DNA of 64,000 bases from JARYMI01 sp037444845 (GCA_037444845.1 JBBILQ010000004.1:1-64000); one strand, 5' to 3'. Counted from the first letter of the stretch, positions 49,301-58,266 are shown. The notes: generated from the letters alone by a model not told the origin. Made by a program: numbers and translations.

Positions 49301-49707
49301 GGAGCCTGGCGGACAACTCTCATCACCGCTGCCTTGACCAAGGCTTTGGCCTTCTCGGTAGCCTCCTCCTTTTTTTGATGAACCCAGGAGCACTGTTCCC
49401 GGATATTGGACATCTGAAAAAGGAATCGGTTCAATTTGGCCGTCTCACAGGCCTTGCGAAACGTCTTTTCGTGCATCAAGGGCGAGCAGGAAGCGACCAC
49501 AACCCGGTCGAGCCCCATCTCTTTTATATCCTTGATGATGAGCTCCTGGCCGGGATCAGAGCACATGAACTTGTATTCCCGTGCCACTGCCACACAGTCG
49601 AGCCTGGAGGCAAAACCCGTCACTTCGTAGACATCAACTGTCTGAGCGATATTGAACCCGCAATGGCAAATATAGACTCCGACCTTCACATTTTTATCCC
49701 TGCTCAT
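46303..49707 (-). CDS. hdrA: HdrA with an inserted GltD-like oxidoreductase
   Basis: 1134 residues. Residues 8-290: N-terminal HdrA, VYICHCGFN (13-16), FAD motif LIVGGGIAG (149-157), TFPTLDCAACILTPKM, ferredoxin motif CTACGECVKACP (247-258). At about 291-297, just after FPQAVPNTYLID, sequence switches to a GltD/NfnB-like module (about 291-760): CPIGQEAAGYIALVAKG, VCGRVCYHPCESEC, FAD site AIIGSGPSG (391-399), NAD(P)H site VAVVGGGNTAVDAA (521-534). HdrA resumes with CVECQECVRVC, HCVGSRDEKYHPYC and two C-terminal [4Fe-4S] motifs. Two FADs in one chain suggest bifurcation between NAD(P)H, ferredoxin and HdrBC. Overlaps hdrB by 4 bases. No hydrogenase or mvhD is attached to this operon. Confidence 0.93.
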   Translation of the reverse strand: MSRDKNVKVGVYICHCGFNIAQTVDVYEVTGFASRLDCVAVAREYKFMCSDPGQELIIKDIKEMGLDRVVVASCSPLMHEKTFRKACETAKLNRFLFQMSNIREQCSWVHQKKEEATEKAKALVKAAVMRVVRQAPLDPVVVKVNPATLIVGGGIAGIQAALEIADSGNKVYLVERDSTIGGKMAKFDKTFPTLDCAACILTPKMVSVAQHEDIELLSLSEIEDVQGFIGDFTVKVKKKARYVSEKCTACGECVKACPILVPNSFEENQVARSAIYRTFPQAVPNTYLIDKEERPPCRETCPIGQEAAGYIALVAKGRFAEAARLIRRDNPLPFVCGRVCYHPCESECSRRFADEPLAIKNIKRFVMDWELKNKALVEVPKAEKKKKEKIAIIGSGPSGLACGHELALRGYSPVIFEKHEVAGGMLILGIPEYRLPREILNMEIDFIKRMGVTIKTNMALGKDFVIDDLFSQGFKAIYIATGAHKSLKMAIPGENLEGVLHGVDFLRDINLGRPQPVGKRVAVVGGGNTAVDAARTALRCGAREVTVLYRRTRKEMPAEEAEILAAEEEGVAIQYLVAPVEVLGKEGKICGVRCIRMELGEPDSSGRRRPVPVEGSQHDLAFDTLLIAVSQEPVVDFLTGKFPLNVTKWSTLEVNPETLETNIRGVFAGGDVVLGPATVIAAMSDGKRAAEAIDKYLNNEPLADFTTPRAKKLAKRDESFRPHRYAPAFKETPRVPRTKMSEISLEKRLKTFEEVELGLTEEEAMKEAERCLNCGICVECQECVRVCEPKAIDHRMKDEIKEIKVGQILLATGYATLNSKALSLYGYGQFDNVYTSLEFERIVSSTGSTQGRIVLKNGQEPRAIGIIHCVGSRDEKYHPYCSRVCCMYALKFAHLIKDRTDAEVYEFYIDMRAFGKGYEEFYSRILEEGVNVIRGKVAEVVQSGWSKKEEGTLLIRCEDTLIKKYREIPVDMVVLCNAIEPQPDAGDIQRLFSISRSPDGFFLEKHPKLDPTATATDGIYIAGCCQGPKDIPDSVAQASSAAARILAYISKGEIEIEPIQAYIDPELCSGCRLCNDLCPYTAIKFSEDEGISKVNEALCKGCGTCVAACPAAASQQNHFRDEQIFAEIEGLLGG

Positions 49708-50573
49708 AGCCTTCCTCCAAGAATTTTCTCTCCAGCAGGGACAAGGTTCTGGCCAAGCCCGGCTTCCTTTGGGGTCGATCCCATGGAAAGAGCCAAGAGC
49801 TGCGTAAAAAAGAGGATGGGGATATGGACCTTAATCTTGAATTTTTTGCTGATTTTCTTCTGATAGGCATCCAAATTGATCTGACACAGGGGGCACGTCG
49901 TCACGATGCAGTCGGCGCTGTTCTCCACGGCGCACTCGAGAATCTCTTTGTTGAGCTTCAGGGCGACTTCAGGAAACGTCGTCATGAGCATGCCCCCGCA
50001 GCAACGGACTTTCACCGGAAAATAGACATTGTTTCCGCCCAACGCTTCAAACAGCTTGTCCATGGCGGTTGGATTTTCCGGGTCATCGAAGACCCCTTCT
50101 GGCCTGACGATCTGGCATCCGTAGTACGGAGCAATGTTGAGGCCTTCCAAGGAGTGCGTGGCCCTCGAAGCGATCGCATCAATCCCGACATCATTGACGA
50201 GGACATCGAGAGGGTGCCGGGCCTTGACCTTCAGGTGATAGGACAGGCCCTCCCGTTTTAAGGACTGGTTGACTTTGGCCTTCAAAATGAAATTTTCTTT
50301 GAGAATTTTGTTCGTCTTGTTGAGGATGGTGTAGCAGGAACTGCAAGGAGCGACCACGTCTCCTCCCATCCTTTCCGCCAGCGCCAGGTTGCGGGCTGAA
50401 AAGACAAGGGAAATCGTCTCCTTGGTGGACATGTACATCGTGGCTCCGCAGCAATTCCAATCCTCGAGCTCCACCAATTCTTTCCCGAGGCTCTGAAAAA
50501 CCCAGCGGGTCGACACATCATACGATTTTGCTGACGACTCTAAACTGCAACCGGGATAATAAAGGTAAGACAT
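49704..50573 (-). CDS. hdrB: Heterodisulfide reductase subunit B-like
   Basis: 289 residues. Two CCG domains: YYPGCSLES, WNCCGATMYMS, CSSCY; and YYGCQIVRP, VRCCGGMLMT, CPLCQINLD. These bind the paired non-cubane clusters. Paralogue of the protein at 28643-29494, with a longer insertion between the domains. Middle gene of the hdrC-hdrB-hdrA operon; 10 bases separate it from hdrC, and it overlaps hdrA by 4. The physiological disulfide or other acceptor is unknown. Confidence 0.93.
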   Translation of the reverse strand: MSYLYYPGCSLESSAKSYDVSTRWVFQSLGKELVELEDWNCCGATMYMSTKETISLVFSARNLALAERMGGDVVAPCSSCYTILNKTNKILKENFILKAKVNQSLKREGLSYHLKVKARHPLDVLVNDVGIDAIASRATHSLEGLNIAPYYGCQIVRPEGVFDDPENPTAMDKLFEALGGNNVYFPVKVRCCGGMLMTTFPEVALKLNKEILECAVENSADCIVTTCPLCQINLDAYQKKISKKFKIKVHIPILFFTQLLALSMGSTPKEAGLGQNLVPAGEKILGGRL

Positions 50574-50583
50574 CTTTGCCTCC

Positions 50584-51249
50584 TCAGGACGCCTTAATCA
50601 TGCCTGGGGCAACCGCTCTTTTGGGAACCACCGGGTAGGTCCCCTCGGGGACAATCATTTCCATGACCTCGGCCTCAGTTAGGATGGCCGAAAGCTCTTT
50701 CCTCTTTTTTATTCTCGCGGGAAACGGAGCGATTCTTCCTTTCCTGAACAACCGGTACGCAAGGGGGAGAAGAGAAAACAGTTTCAGGGGATTTGTCCTC
50801 AGGTAGTAAAGAAGAAGCAGCCCGGCCTCGTAACTTCGGCCGTAGCGGTTGATCAGAAAGACAAAGGATTTGGAGAGAACGAAGATAGGAAATCTTTTGG
50901 GAAAAAGCTCCTTTTCCATGGCCATTCTTTTGAGAGCATAAAGAATATCCGTGACTTTAATGCCCACGGGGCATCGGACTGTGCAGGCGTAGCAGGAAGC
51001 GCATATCCAGATGGTGCGGCTGTTGAGGACGGATTCCATAGCTCCGGCCCGAAAAAGGGCGATGATTTCACGCGGCATGATGTCCATCGTGTAGCTCACT
51101 GGACAGGACCCCGTGCATGTTCCGCACTGAATGCATTTTTTGATTTTTTCTCCCCCGGGTATGTTGGAGACCTGGTAGAGGAAAGCGGCTCGAAGTTCGC
51201 TCTCTTTTTTATCCAGGATTCCCGGCTCTTTTAAAACATCGACGGCCAT
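50584..51249 (-). CDS. hdrC: Heterodisulfide reductase subunit C-like
   Basis: 221 residues. [4Fe-4S] motifs CIQCGTCTGSCPVSY and CASCYACTVRCPVGI, then a hydrophobic-basic C-terminal region (SKSFVFLINRYGR, LLLLYYLRTNPLKLFSLLPLAYRLF). This might associate with the membrane, although it is no clear transmembrane pair. First gene of its operon, GAGGAGG upstream of the ATG. Possible promoter TTGATC with a loosely placed TATAAA upstream on the minus strand; not convincing. Confidence 0.92.
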   Translation of the reverse strand: MAVDVLKEPGILDKKESELRAAFLYQVSNIPGGEKIKKCIQCGTCTGSCPVSYTMDIMPREIIALFRAGAMESVLNSRTIWICASCYACTVRCPVGIKVTDILYALKRMAMEKELFPKRFPIFVLSKSFVFLINRYGRSYEAGLLLLYYLRTNPLKLFSLLPLAYRLFRKGRIAPFPARIKKRKELSAILTEAEVMEMIVPEGTYPVVPKRAVAPGMIKAS

Positions 51250-51363
51250 CGTGTTGACCTCCTCAGATTTGTCTTAGCATAACTTTATATTGTCCGACGA
51301 AATGATGATCTGATCAAGGCGCATTTCACAGTCCAGAATTGCCGTTAGGAAAACGTTATCCCT

Positions 51364-51440
51364 GTCATCGCGAGCACCCCTTGGGTGCGTGGCGATCTCA
51401 TCAACACAAACTGAGATTGCTTCGCTTCGCTCGCAAAGAC
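51364..51440. repeat. Palindromic intergenic repeat
   Basis: GTCATCGCGAG (51364-51374) and CTCGCAAAGAC (51430-51440) as imperfect outer arms, with GGCGATCTC opposite GAGATTGC inside. Same family as the interrupted copy at 33675-33894; related to 58267-58425. Confidence 0.65.
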
Positions 51441-51831
51441 AATTTTCTATCGGCAATTTCTGGTCACGGCCTCGGCGTTAGCCAGAAGAGATTGCAATTT
51501 TGATACCAACTTCAGGGATAAAAACAGGCTCTCCTGGATCCCTATAACCTGTTGATATCAAACAAATAGCTGGATCAGGTCATTCTCGGCGTCAGACCCT
51601 TAGGGTTCCGCTGAGGATTTTTTCCCCACTTTTGGGAATTTTTCCCAAACTCACCCCTACTTCCATCGCCCATGCGAAAATTGTCAATCGTGAGATCGCC
51701 GCGGCATCTTCAATCCCTCCTCATGACGGGGATCGCGCTGTCCCACCGGCAACTTTGGGCCCCGGTCGCGAACAGGCACCCTTCGGTCTTATGATATAAT
51801 AAACGCTAACTGTATATGGGAGAAAGTCACG
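51441..51831. other. Non-coding region before the glutamate dehydrogenase gene
   Basis: No gene is seen. It contains a hairpin TTTGGGAA (51631-51638) with TTCCCAAA (51642-51649) and, near its end, TATAAT at 51795-51800 without a good -35 box, about 32 bases upstream of the ATG. GGGAGAAAG is a plausible ribosome binding site. Confidence 0.4.
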
Positions 51832-54708
51832 ATGAAAAGCCTTAAAGAGATCGCCGTCAAGTCGGTCCTTTCCGAGACCCAGCTCAGGGAGCTCGAGCGG
51901 ATTATCCTCCGCCAGGGGCCTTACACTCAAGAATCCGTTCGCGAGGAGTTGGACTGGTTCTGCGCCGGGCTGGGAATGAACGAGTACTACTTCCGGACGA
52001 CACCCCTCCAGACGATCGCCAATCACATCCAGGCCATCAAGGCCGCCGAGATCATCGCCACGATCAAAAAGGAAAAGTCGGTCACAATCGACCTGGCCAC
52101 CGAACATGAAAACGAGGCCATCTACCTCGTAGACGACGTCCACAGCCGGGCTCTCGAAATCGAGCGCCGGATCGAAGAAAAATACCCGAACTGCCGCCTC
52201 CAGTCTTACCGGACTCAGCGCAAGGCCATGGGACTGGAACACCTGAGGATGTATGTCGTGTGCCGGCCGAAGTTTCCGGCGGCTCATCCCGAGCCCGGAG
52301 AAACCCGCCTCCGTAAGATCGCCGACCTGACCTTCCTCAAGACAGCTCCGGCCGAAACCTTTAACCGCTACCAGGCCCTTATCTCGAAGACCAGCCGCTG
52401 GGAAAGCCCGCACATCGAATCAAGCCACGTTTCCCGGACGGGCGAGCTCCGTCTCACGGTCGTGACCAAGCGCGACTCCAGCTACCGCTTCTTTTCCAAT
52501 GTCTCGGACGTGATCAACTCTCACGGCCTTGTCTCCAACCGCAAGTATGTCGAGCAGTTCAGCAACGGCCGGACAGCCTACGCCTTCTATTTCAAGGATC
52601 TCAAGGATAAAGCGCTCGTCCAGGAGTTAGTCGAAGACATCAGCCTGATCTATGTCGTTCCTGAGTCGCCGCTCTCGAGCTTGTTCCGGGAGGGAAAGCT
52701 CAGCGCCCAGGAGACCGCTTTCGGCGTCTCAGCCTGGAGCTTCGCTCACCAGTTCCTGACGGGCTACAACGAAGAATACCTGAGGCTGGCTGAGGCCCTG
52801 AAGGACTCGCCAGAACTCCTGGGAATCCTGCGGACACTGAAGACCAAGCTCGTCAAGGACACCTACACGGAAGCCAGAGTCTGGGATGCCTTCCTGGAGA
52901 ACCATGGGATGATAAAGGAACTCTTCCGGCTGTTCGACCGGAAATTTAGCCCTGCTTCACCCGGCCGGGAGGTCAACAAAGACATGGACGCTTTGAAAAA
53001 GGACATCGCCGTCAACCTGCCGGTGGAAATTGACCGGGATATCTTTCTCGCCGTCTGCACCTTCATCGAGGCCATCCTGAAGACCAACTTTTACGTCAAA
53101 GAAAAGACATCTCTCGCCTACATGTATAACCCCGGCTTCCTGAACAAGGTCGATTATCCCGTTACCCCCTGCGGCGTCTTTCACGTCATCGCTGCCGAGA
53201 TGCGCGGTTTCCATGTCCGCTTCCGCGACATCGCCCGCGGCGGCATCCGAATCGTCCGCTCCAGCGGCCTGCAGAACTATCTCAACAACTCGGATTTCAT
53301 CTTCGACGAAAACTACAACCTGGCCCTGACCCAGCAGCATAAAAACAAAGACATTCCCGAAGGAGGCTCGAAGGGAACGATCCTGCTGCGCTGGGGATAC
53401 CAGCATTGCGCCGAAGAGGCTTTTAAAAAGTACGTCGATGGCCTGTTAGACCTGATGCTCAACGAGGAGGGCGTTGTCGATAACTTAGGCAAGGAGGCCC
53501 TTCTTTTCCTCGGCCCGGACGAGGGAACCGCTGAGCTCATGGAATGGGCAGCTCTCCGCGCCAGAGTTAGAGGCTACCGCTACTGGCGGTCGTTCTCGAC
53601 AGGAAAGCCCGTTTCGATGGGCGGCATCCCTCATGACCTCTACGGCATGACGACCAACTCCCTCCACCAGTATGTCCTGAAATCCCTGGAAAAGCTGGGG
53701 CTTCGGGAGGAGAAGATCACCAAGGTCATGACCGGAGGCCCGGACGGCGACCTCGGCAGCAACGAAATCCTGATCTCTAAGGACAGAATTCTAGCCATCA
53801 TCGACGGCTCGGGCGTTCTCTGCGACCCGGAAGGACTGGACCGGAAAGAGCTCGTGCGGCTGGCCCGGGCGCGCCAAATGGCCGAAAATTTCAGCCGCGA
53901 GCGACTCTCGATCCGGGGGTTTTTTGTCGGGATCACAGAGCGGAATGTGCGCCTTCCTGACGGGGAAAAAGTCGATTCCGGCCTCGACTTCCGGAATTCC
54001 TTTCATCTTCATCCGAGGTTTCAGGCCGACCTCTTCGTCCCCTGCGGCGGCCGGCCCTCCTCGGTCAACATCAACAATTGGCAAAACTACCTGGATGAAA
54101 AAGGCAATCCGAGGTTTAGAATCATCGTCGAGGGCGCCAACCTGTTCCTCACCCAGCAGGCCCGGCTACGCCTCGAGGAGCGCGGGGTCATCATCTACAA
54201 GGACGCTTCAGCCAACAAGGGCGGCGTCACGTCGTCCTCCCTCGAAGTGCTGGCCAGCCTGGCCCTCACGGATTCAGAATACGACAAGCTGATGTGTGTC
54301 CGGGACGGCGTCGTCCCGTCTTTTCGCCGGAAATACATCGCTCAGATCCTCGATATCATCCGGGAAAACGCCCGGCTCGAGTTCGACATCATCTGGAGGG
54401 AAAACGAGGCCAAAGGCCTGCCGCGCTCGGTTCTCTCCGACCTCATCAGCGAGAAGATCAACCTGATCAAGGACGCGGTCGCCCAGTCTGACCTGTGGCA
54501 GGACCGGGCCCTTTTCAGGAAAGTGACCGCCTGCTGCATCCCCGCCGTTCTGGCCGAGGAAATCGGGTTTGCCAGGATCCTGAAGAGGGTGCCGATGGCT
54601 TATCTCAGGGCGCTTTTTGCTTCGGAGCTGGCCAGCCGGTACGTTTACAAACACGGCCTCGACGCCAACGAGATCAACTTCTACGCCTTCCTCAAAGAAA
54701 TCCGCTGA
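51832..54708 (+). CDS. Large NAD-type glutamate dehydrogenase
   Basis: 958 residues, in the size class of the large (about 115 kDa) NAD-dependent glutamate dehydrogenases and much longer than the 450-residue hexameric type. The N-terminal half (1-450) is a regulatory region of helices and ACT-like strands (LRLTVVTKRDSSYRFFSN). The catalytic half shows FRDIARGGIR, GGSKGTILLRW with the catalytic Lys, GPDEGTAELMEWA, the NAD-binding region VMTGGPDGDLGSNEI, and EGANLFLT. It converts glutamate to 2-oxoglutarate and ammonium, feeding NADH to the bifurcating enzymes in an amino-acid fermenter (inference). Ends 10 bases from the convergent pstB. Confidence 0.92.
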   Translation: MKSLKEIAVKSVLSETQLRELERIILRQGPYTQESVREELDWFCAGLGMNEYYFRTTPLQTIANHIQAIKAAEIIATIKKEKSVTIDLATEHENEAIYLVDDVHSRALEIERRIEEKYPNCRLQSYRTQRKAMGLEHLRMYVVCRPKFPAAHPEPGETRLRKIADLTFLKTAPAETFNRYQALISKTSRWESPHIESSHVSRTGELRLTVVTKRDSSYRFFSNVSDVINSHGLVSNRKYVEQFSNGRTAYAFYFKDLKDKALVQELVEDISLIYVVPESPLSSLFREGKLSAQETAFGVSAWSFAHQFLTGYNEEYLRLAEALKDSPELLGILRTLKTKLVKDTYTEARVWDAFLENHGMIKELFRLFDRKFSPASPGREVNKDMDALKKDIAVNLPVEIDRDIFLAVCTFIEAILKTNFYVKEKTSLAYMYNPGFLNKVDYPVTPCGVFHVIAAEMRGFHVRFRDIARGGIRIVRSSGLQNYLNNSDFIFDENYNLALTQQHKNKDIPEGGSKGTILLRWGYQHCAEEAFKKYVDGLLDLMLNEEGVVDNLGKEALLFLGPDEGTAELMEWAALRARVRGYRYWRSFSTGKPVSMGGIPHDLYGMTTNSLHQYVLKSLEKLGLREEKITKVMTGGPDGDLGSNEILISKDRILAIIDGSGVLCDPEGLDRKELVRLARARQMAENFSRERLSIRGFFVGITERNVRLPDGEKVDSGLDFRNSFHLHPRFQADLFVPCGGRPSSVNINNWQNYLDEKGNPRFRIIVEGANLFLTQQARLRLEERGVIIYKDASANKGGVTSSSLEVLASLALTDSEYDKLMCVRDGVVPSFRRKYIAQILDIIRENARLEFDIIWRENEAKGLPRSVLSDLISEKINLIKDAVAQSDLWQDRALFRKVTACCIPAVLAEEIGFARILKRVPMAYLRALFASELASRYVYKHGLDANEINFYAFLKEIR

Positions 54709-54718
54709 CGCGGCGGCC

Positions 54719-55480
54719 CTAACTAATCTCACCGGTCAGATAGGCTCTGGTTCTGGGGTCTCTGGGGTTGGCGAAGACCTCCTCGGCCGGGCCGTGCTCG
54801 ACGAGCTCTCCCATATAAAGGAAAGCGATATAATCAGCGATCCTCTTGGCCTGCCGGAGGATGTGCGTGACGACAATCACGGTATAGTCATTCTTTAATT
54901 CGATCAGCCGCTTTTCCACGTTCTGGCTCGATTGAGGATCAAGGGCCGAGGTCGGCTCATCTCCCAGGATAATCTCCGGCTCCACAGCCAGGCCTCTGGC
55001 TAAGCAAAGCCGCTGCTGCTGGCCGACCGAAAGCCGAGAAGCTGGCTCGGACAGCCTGTCCTTGACTTCCTCCCAGAGCTTGGCCATCTGGAGATACCGC
55101 TCGACGATCTCGTCCAGCTTTTTTTTGTTTTTCTGGCCGTGGAGACGAGGCCCGTATGCGACGTTATCATAGATGGACATCGGAAGAACCTGCGGCTTCT
55201 GAGAAAGAAGGCCCATCTTTTTCCGGATGTGCGTCACCTCCGTTTTCGGGTCGTAGATGTCCTCCTCGTCAACGAATATTTTTCCGCTGACCTTGACGCC
55301 GTCCAGGGGTTCCACCAGCCGGTTCAGACACTTCAACAGGGTCGTTTTCCCGCAGCCGGAGGGCCCGATGATGACCGTGATTTTTTTGTCTGGAATATCG
55401 ATAGTAATATCATTTAACGCCCTCTGTCTGCCGAAAAAGACGCTTAAATTCTGGATCCTGATGTGCGGTTTCTTGTTCAT
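54719..55480 (-). CDS. pstB: Phosphate ABC transporter ATP-binding protein
   Basis: 253 residues. Walker A GPSGCGKTT, Q-loop GLLSQKP, signature SVGQQQRL, Walker B IILGDEPTSALD, H-loop VVTH. Closest to PstB by length and by position as the last gene of pstSCAB. Powers phosphate uptake. No phoU follows; the glutamate dehydrogenase gene is convergent 10 bases away. Confidence 0.93.
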   Translation of the reverse strand: MNKKPHIRIQNLSVFFGRQRALNDITIDIPDKKITVIIGPSGCGKTTLLKCLNRLVEPLDGVKVSGKIFVDEEDIYDPKTEVTHIRKKMGLLSQKPQVLPMSIYDNVAYGPRLHGQKNKKKLDEIVERYLQMAKLWEEVKDRLSEPASRLSVGQQQRLCLARGLAVEPEIILGDEPTSALDPQSSQNVEKRLIELKNDYTVIVVTHILRQAKRIADYIAFLYMGELVEHGPAEEVFANPRDPRTRAYLTGEIS

Positions 55481-55505
55481 GGCTTTAACCTCTTTGCCTA
55501 TCTTC

Positions 55506-56381
55506 CTAAATCACATGTTTTGTGTATTTTTTGATCAGGCTTCTGGCCAGCAGGCTGACGAGCAGGATGATCCCAGTCAGCAAGGCCGCCGAGGCGTAGG
55601 CTCTGGCCTGGACCTCGGGGAAGGGCGTGCCCAATTGGAAGAAAATGGCCAGAGGCAGCGTCGCCGCCGGCTGGAATAAGGAGGTAGGAAGACGGTCGGT
55701 GAAACCGGCGGTGAACAGGACTGAGGCGGCATCGCCGATGCCGCGGCCAAAAGCGATCAAGATGGCGGTCAAGATGCCGGGAAGGCTCTGTCTGACTACG
55801 ACCTTCAGGGCCGTTTCCAGCTTGGTCGCGCCCAGGGAATAAGATGCCTCCAGGAGCTCGGAGGGCATAAGACGAATGACTTCATCCATTGCCCGGCTCA
55901 TGATCGGCAGCTCAAGAAGCGCCACGATGACGATTCCTGCCAGGAGAGAGGCTCTCATTCCCATAAAAACCATGAGAATAAACCCAAAGGCCCCGTAGAC
56001 AATCGAGGGAACCCCCCACAGGACGTCGAATGAAAACCTTGTCCAGGTTGCCAGCCGGGAAGTCTTTCTGGCATACACGTTGATAAAGAGGACGATCGGA
56101 AGGCTGAAAACGACGGCCAAGAGAGTCGCTCCAGAAGCAATGTAAAGGGAGCCGACGATGGCATTGAGAATTCCTCCCTCTCTCCCCAGATAATAGCCGC
56201 CCTTGGGTGTCTCGGTGATCATGGATAGGCTCAAGGCCGGCAGCCCTTTCCAGAGAATCGCACCCACAATCAACCCCAGGCAGGCGATGACGATCGAGAT
56301 AGACGTGACCATCAATACGCGGAAAAAATTTTCCTCGACCTTCCTCCGGCGGAGGTTGCGCAGGGCCTGCGGCTTTCTCAT
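55506..56381 (-). CDS. pstA: Phosphate ABC transporter permease PstA
   Basis: 291 residues, six predicted membrane helices after a basic N-terminus (MRKPQALRNLRRRK). The EAA loop that contacts PstB is EASYSLGATKLETALKVVV, and the conserved FGRGIGDAASVLF follows. It overlaps pstC by 4 bases. Forms the inner-membrane channel with PstC. Confidence 0.93.
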   Translation of the reverse strand: MRKPQALRNLRRRKVEENFFRVLMVTSISIVIACLGLIVGAILWKGLPALSLSMITETPKGGYYLGREGGILNAIVGSLYIASGATLLAVVFSLPIVLFINVYARKTSRLATWTRFSFDVLWGVPSIVYGAFGFILMVFMGMRASLLAGIVIVALLELPIMSRAMDEVIRLMPSELLEASYSLGATKLETALKVVVRQSLPGILTAILIAFGRGIGDAASVLFTAGFTDRLPTSLFQPAATLPLAIFFQLGTPFPEVQARAYASAALLTGIILLVSLLARSLIKKYTKHVI

Positions 56382-57259
56382 CCTGATTTCCTTTCGACTC
56401 TGACCAGTATAATCCTGGCCAGGACGTTGAAGGCCAGGACGATGACCAGGAGGACTCCGGCCGCCAGCATGAGCGCTGAATCATAAAGCGGCACAGACAT
56501 CATTTCCCCGTAGTTATTGGCGATCAGGGCCGGCAGAGGATAGCCTGCATCAAAGACTGACCGGGGCACTTTAGGGACGTTGCCGACGACCATCAACACA
56601 GCCATGGTCTCACCGAGGGCCCGTGACAGGCCCAAAACGACGGCGGCAATAATGCCCTGCAACCCCTTTTTCAAAACGACATGCTTGACGGTTTCCCATT
56701 TGGTGGCGCCCAAGGAAAGCGATGCCTCTCTCAGCTCGTAAGGGATGGAGGAAATGACTTCAAGGGAAACGTAGATGATCGTGGGAAAGATCATGATGGC
56801 CAGGACCAATCCGCCGGCCAGGATGCTGTAGCCGCTGGAGGCACCGCCGAAAAAAGGAGCAATTCGGGCGACAAGAGGCACGATCAAGAGGACGCCCCAG
56901 ACACCATAGACGACCGATGGAAGACCAGCCAGCACGTCGATCATCGGCCGGATGAATTCCCGGACAGGCCGAGAAGCGTATTCGGAAAGATAGATCGAGG
57001 CAAAGAGAGAAATCGGCACGGCGATGATCAAAGCGACTGCGGTGACCCACAAAGTTCCCATGATGAAAGGAAAGAACCCAAAATCTCCGCGGCCAGGAGC
57101 CCAGGAAGAAGAGAACAGCAAGGAAAAGAGAGGCTTCTCTGCCAAGATAGGCCGGCCGCGAAGGTACAGACCGAAGATTATCAGGAAGACAACGAGGCCC
57201 GGGAAGAAGCTCAAAAAAAGCATTACCTTTGAAGCGAGCGCGTCTTTCAGCAGCCTCAC
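56378..57259 (-). CDS. pstC: Phosphate ABC transporter permease PstC
   Basis: 293 residues, six membrane helices. EAA loop EASLSLGATKWETVKHVVL followed by GLSRALGETMAVLMVVGN, the PstC-type glycine/alanine signature. Starts 10 bases after pstS. Partner of PstA; both bring phosphate from PstS into the cytoplasm. Confidence 0.93.
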   Translation of the reverse strand: MRLLKDALASKVMLFLSFFPGLVVFLIIFGLYLRGRPILAEKPLFSLLFSSSWAPGRGDFGFFPFIMGTLWVTAVALIIAVPISLFASIYLSEYASRPVREFIRPMIDVLAGLPSVVYGVWGVLLIVPLVARIAPFFGGASSGYSILAGGLVLAIMIFPTIIYVSLEVISSIPYELREASLSLGATKWETVKHVVLKKGLQGIIAAVVLGLSRALGETMAVLMVVGNVPKVPRSVFDAGYPLPALIANNYGEMMSVPLYDSALMLAAGVLLVIVLAFNVLARIILVRVERKSG

Positions 57260-57268
57260 GTTGTCCCC

Positions 57269-58228
57269 TTAGCGAAAGCCGATTTTTCTAAAGCTTTCGG
57301 CCAATTTTTCCGGACTCAACTCAATATAGCCAGTTTCGGCAACATACTGCTGGCCGTCTCCCAGGATCCATGTCAGGAACCTGACCAAAAGGGGATTTTC
57401 TGGCTTTCCCTTGGTCACCAGGTAAAGGTCGCGGGCTGGAGGAGAAGGATATGCTCCCCGGGCAATGGCCTGCGTGACGGCATCCCGGTTCGCGTAGAAA
57501 TCTTCCTCCTCATCAACCTGGCGGTTCCCGTTAAGGTCAATCGGCAGAACGGCTATTCCCAGGACAGGTTTTTTTGTCTTGGCATCGTAAGCGTAGTTGA
57601 TGTTGTTGAAACCTATCCCCAAGGAGTCGCGGCGGACAGCCTCAGCCAGTCCCGGGTCACCATAGACGCCAACTCCTTCGAGGTCCTCTTGCCTCTTCCC
57701 CAGGAATGCCGCCCAGGTCTCGGCAGCTCCGCACGCATCCGACCGGGTGTAGACATGAAGCGGAGCTTTTTCGTCGCTTCCCAGGAGATGGCCCCAGGTT
57801 GTCGCCTCTCTGGTGATCCAGACCATGACGCACATTTCCTTGGTCACGCCTTTCTCGAGAACCTGACGCCGGAATGGATTTTTCTCGCTGATCGTCGGGA
57901 CGACGGCGTCCTTGCAGACGGCGATGGCCCAGGCTCCTTTCTCGACTTCGGCGGGATGAATGTCCCGCGAGACCATCCCCACATCGACGAGGCCGGCCAG
58001 GACGTCTGCAATTCCCTTGCCCGCTCCTCCGGCCTGGACATCGATGCGCACCCGAGGATAGATTTTCTTAAACTCTTCTGCCCACCTGAGGGCCATGGGG
58101 TAGAGGGCCCAGGCGCCCGAGATCGTCAGGCTTCCCTGCAGGCCTTTTTCCGCCGGCAAAGGTCGAGAGATGATGACGACCGTGATGGCGATCGTCATGA
58201 GGCCGCTCGCGACTTTGTTCGCCCTCAT
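57269..58228 (-). CDS. pstS: Phosphate-binding periplasmic protein (PstS-like) with EF-hand-like loop
   Basis: 319 residues, GGAGAAAG before the ATG. Signal peptide of about 27 residues (basic MRANK, hydrophobic core). Typical binding-protein marks: SGAWALYPMALRW, AGGAGKGIADVLAGLVDVGM and TRSDACGAAETWAAF, with Ser/Thr/Asp contacts as in PstS. Residues near 220-231 read DLNGNRQVDEEE, a perfect EF-hand/dockerin-like calcium loop (ligand positions 1, 3, 5, 9, 12), unusual for PstS. First gene of the pst operon. The substrate could be phosphate or a related oxyanion. Confidence 0.87.
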   Translation of the reverse strand: MRANKVASGLMTIAITVVIISRPLPAEKGLQGSLTISGAWALYPMALRWAEEFKKIYPRVRIDVQAGGAGKGIADVLAGLVDVGMVSRDIHPAEVEKGAWAIAVCKDAVVPTISEKNPFRRQVLEKGVTKEMCVMVWITREATTWGHLLGSDEKAPLHVYTRSDACGAAETWAAFLGKRQEDLEGVGVYGDPGLAEAVRRDSLGIGFNNINYAYDAKTKKPVLGIAVLPIDLNGNRQVDEEEDFYANRDAVTQAIARGAYPSPPARDLYLVTKGKPENPLLVRFLTWILGDGQQYVAETGYIELSPEKLAESFRKIGFR

Positions 58229-58266
58229 CTTTCTCCGCTATCAATATTAATATAAACGCATTAAGT

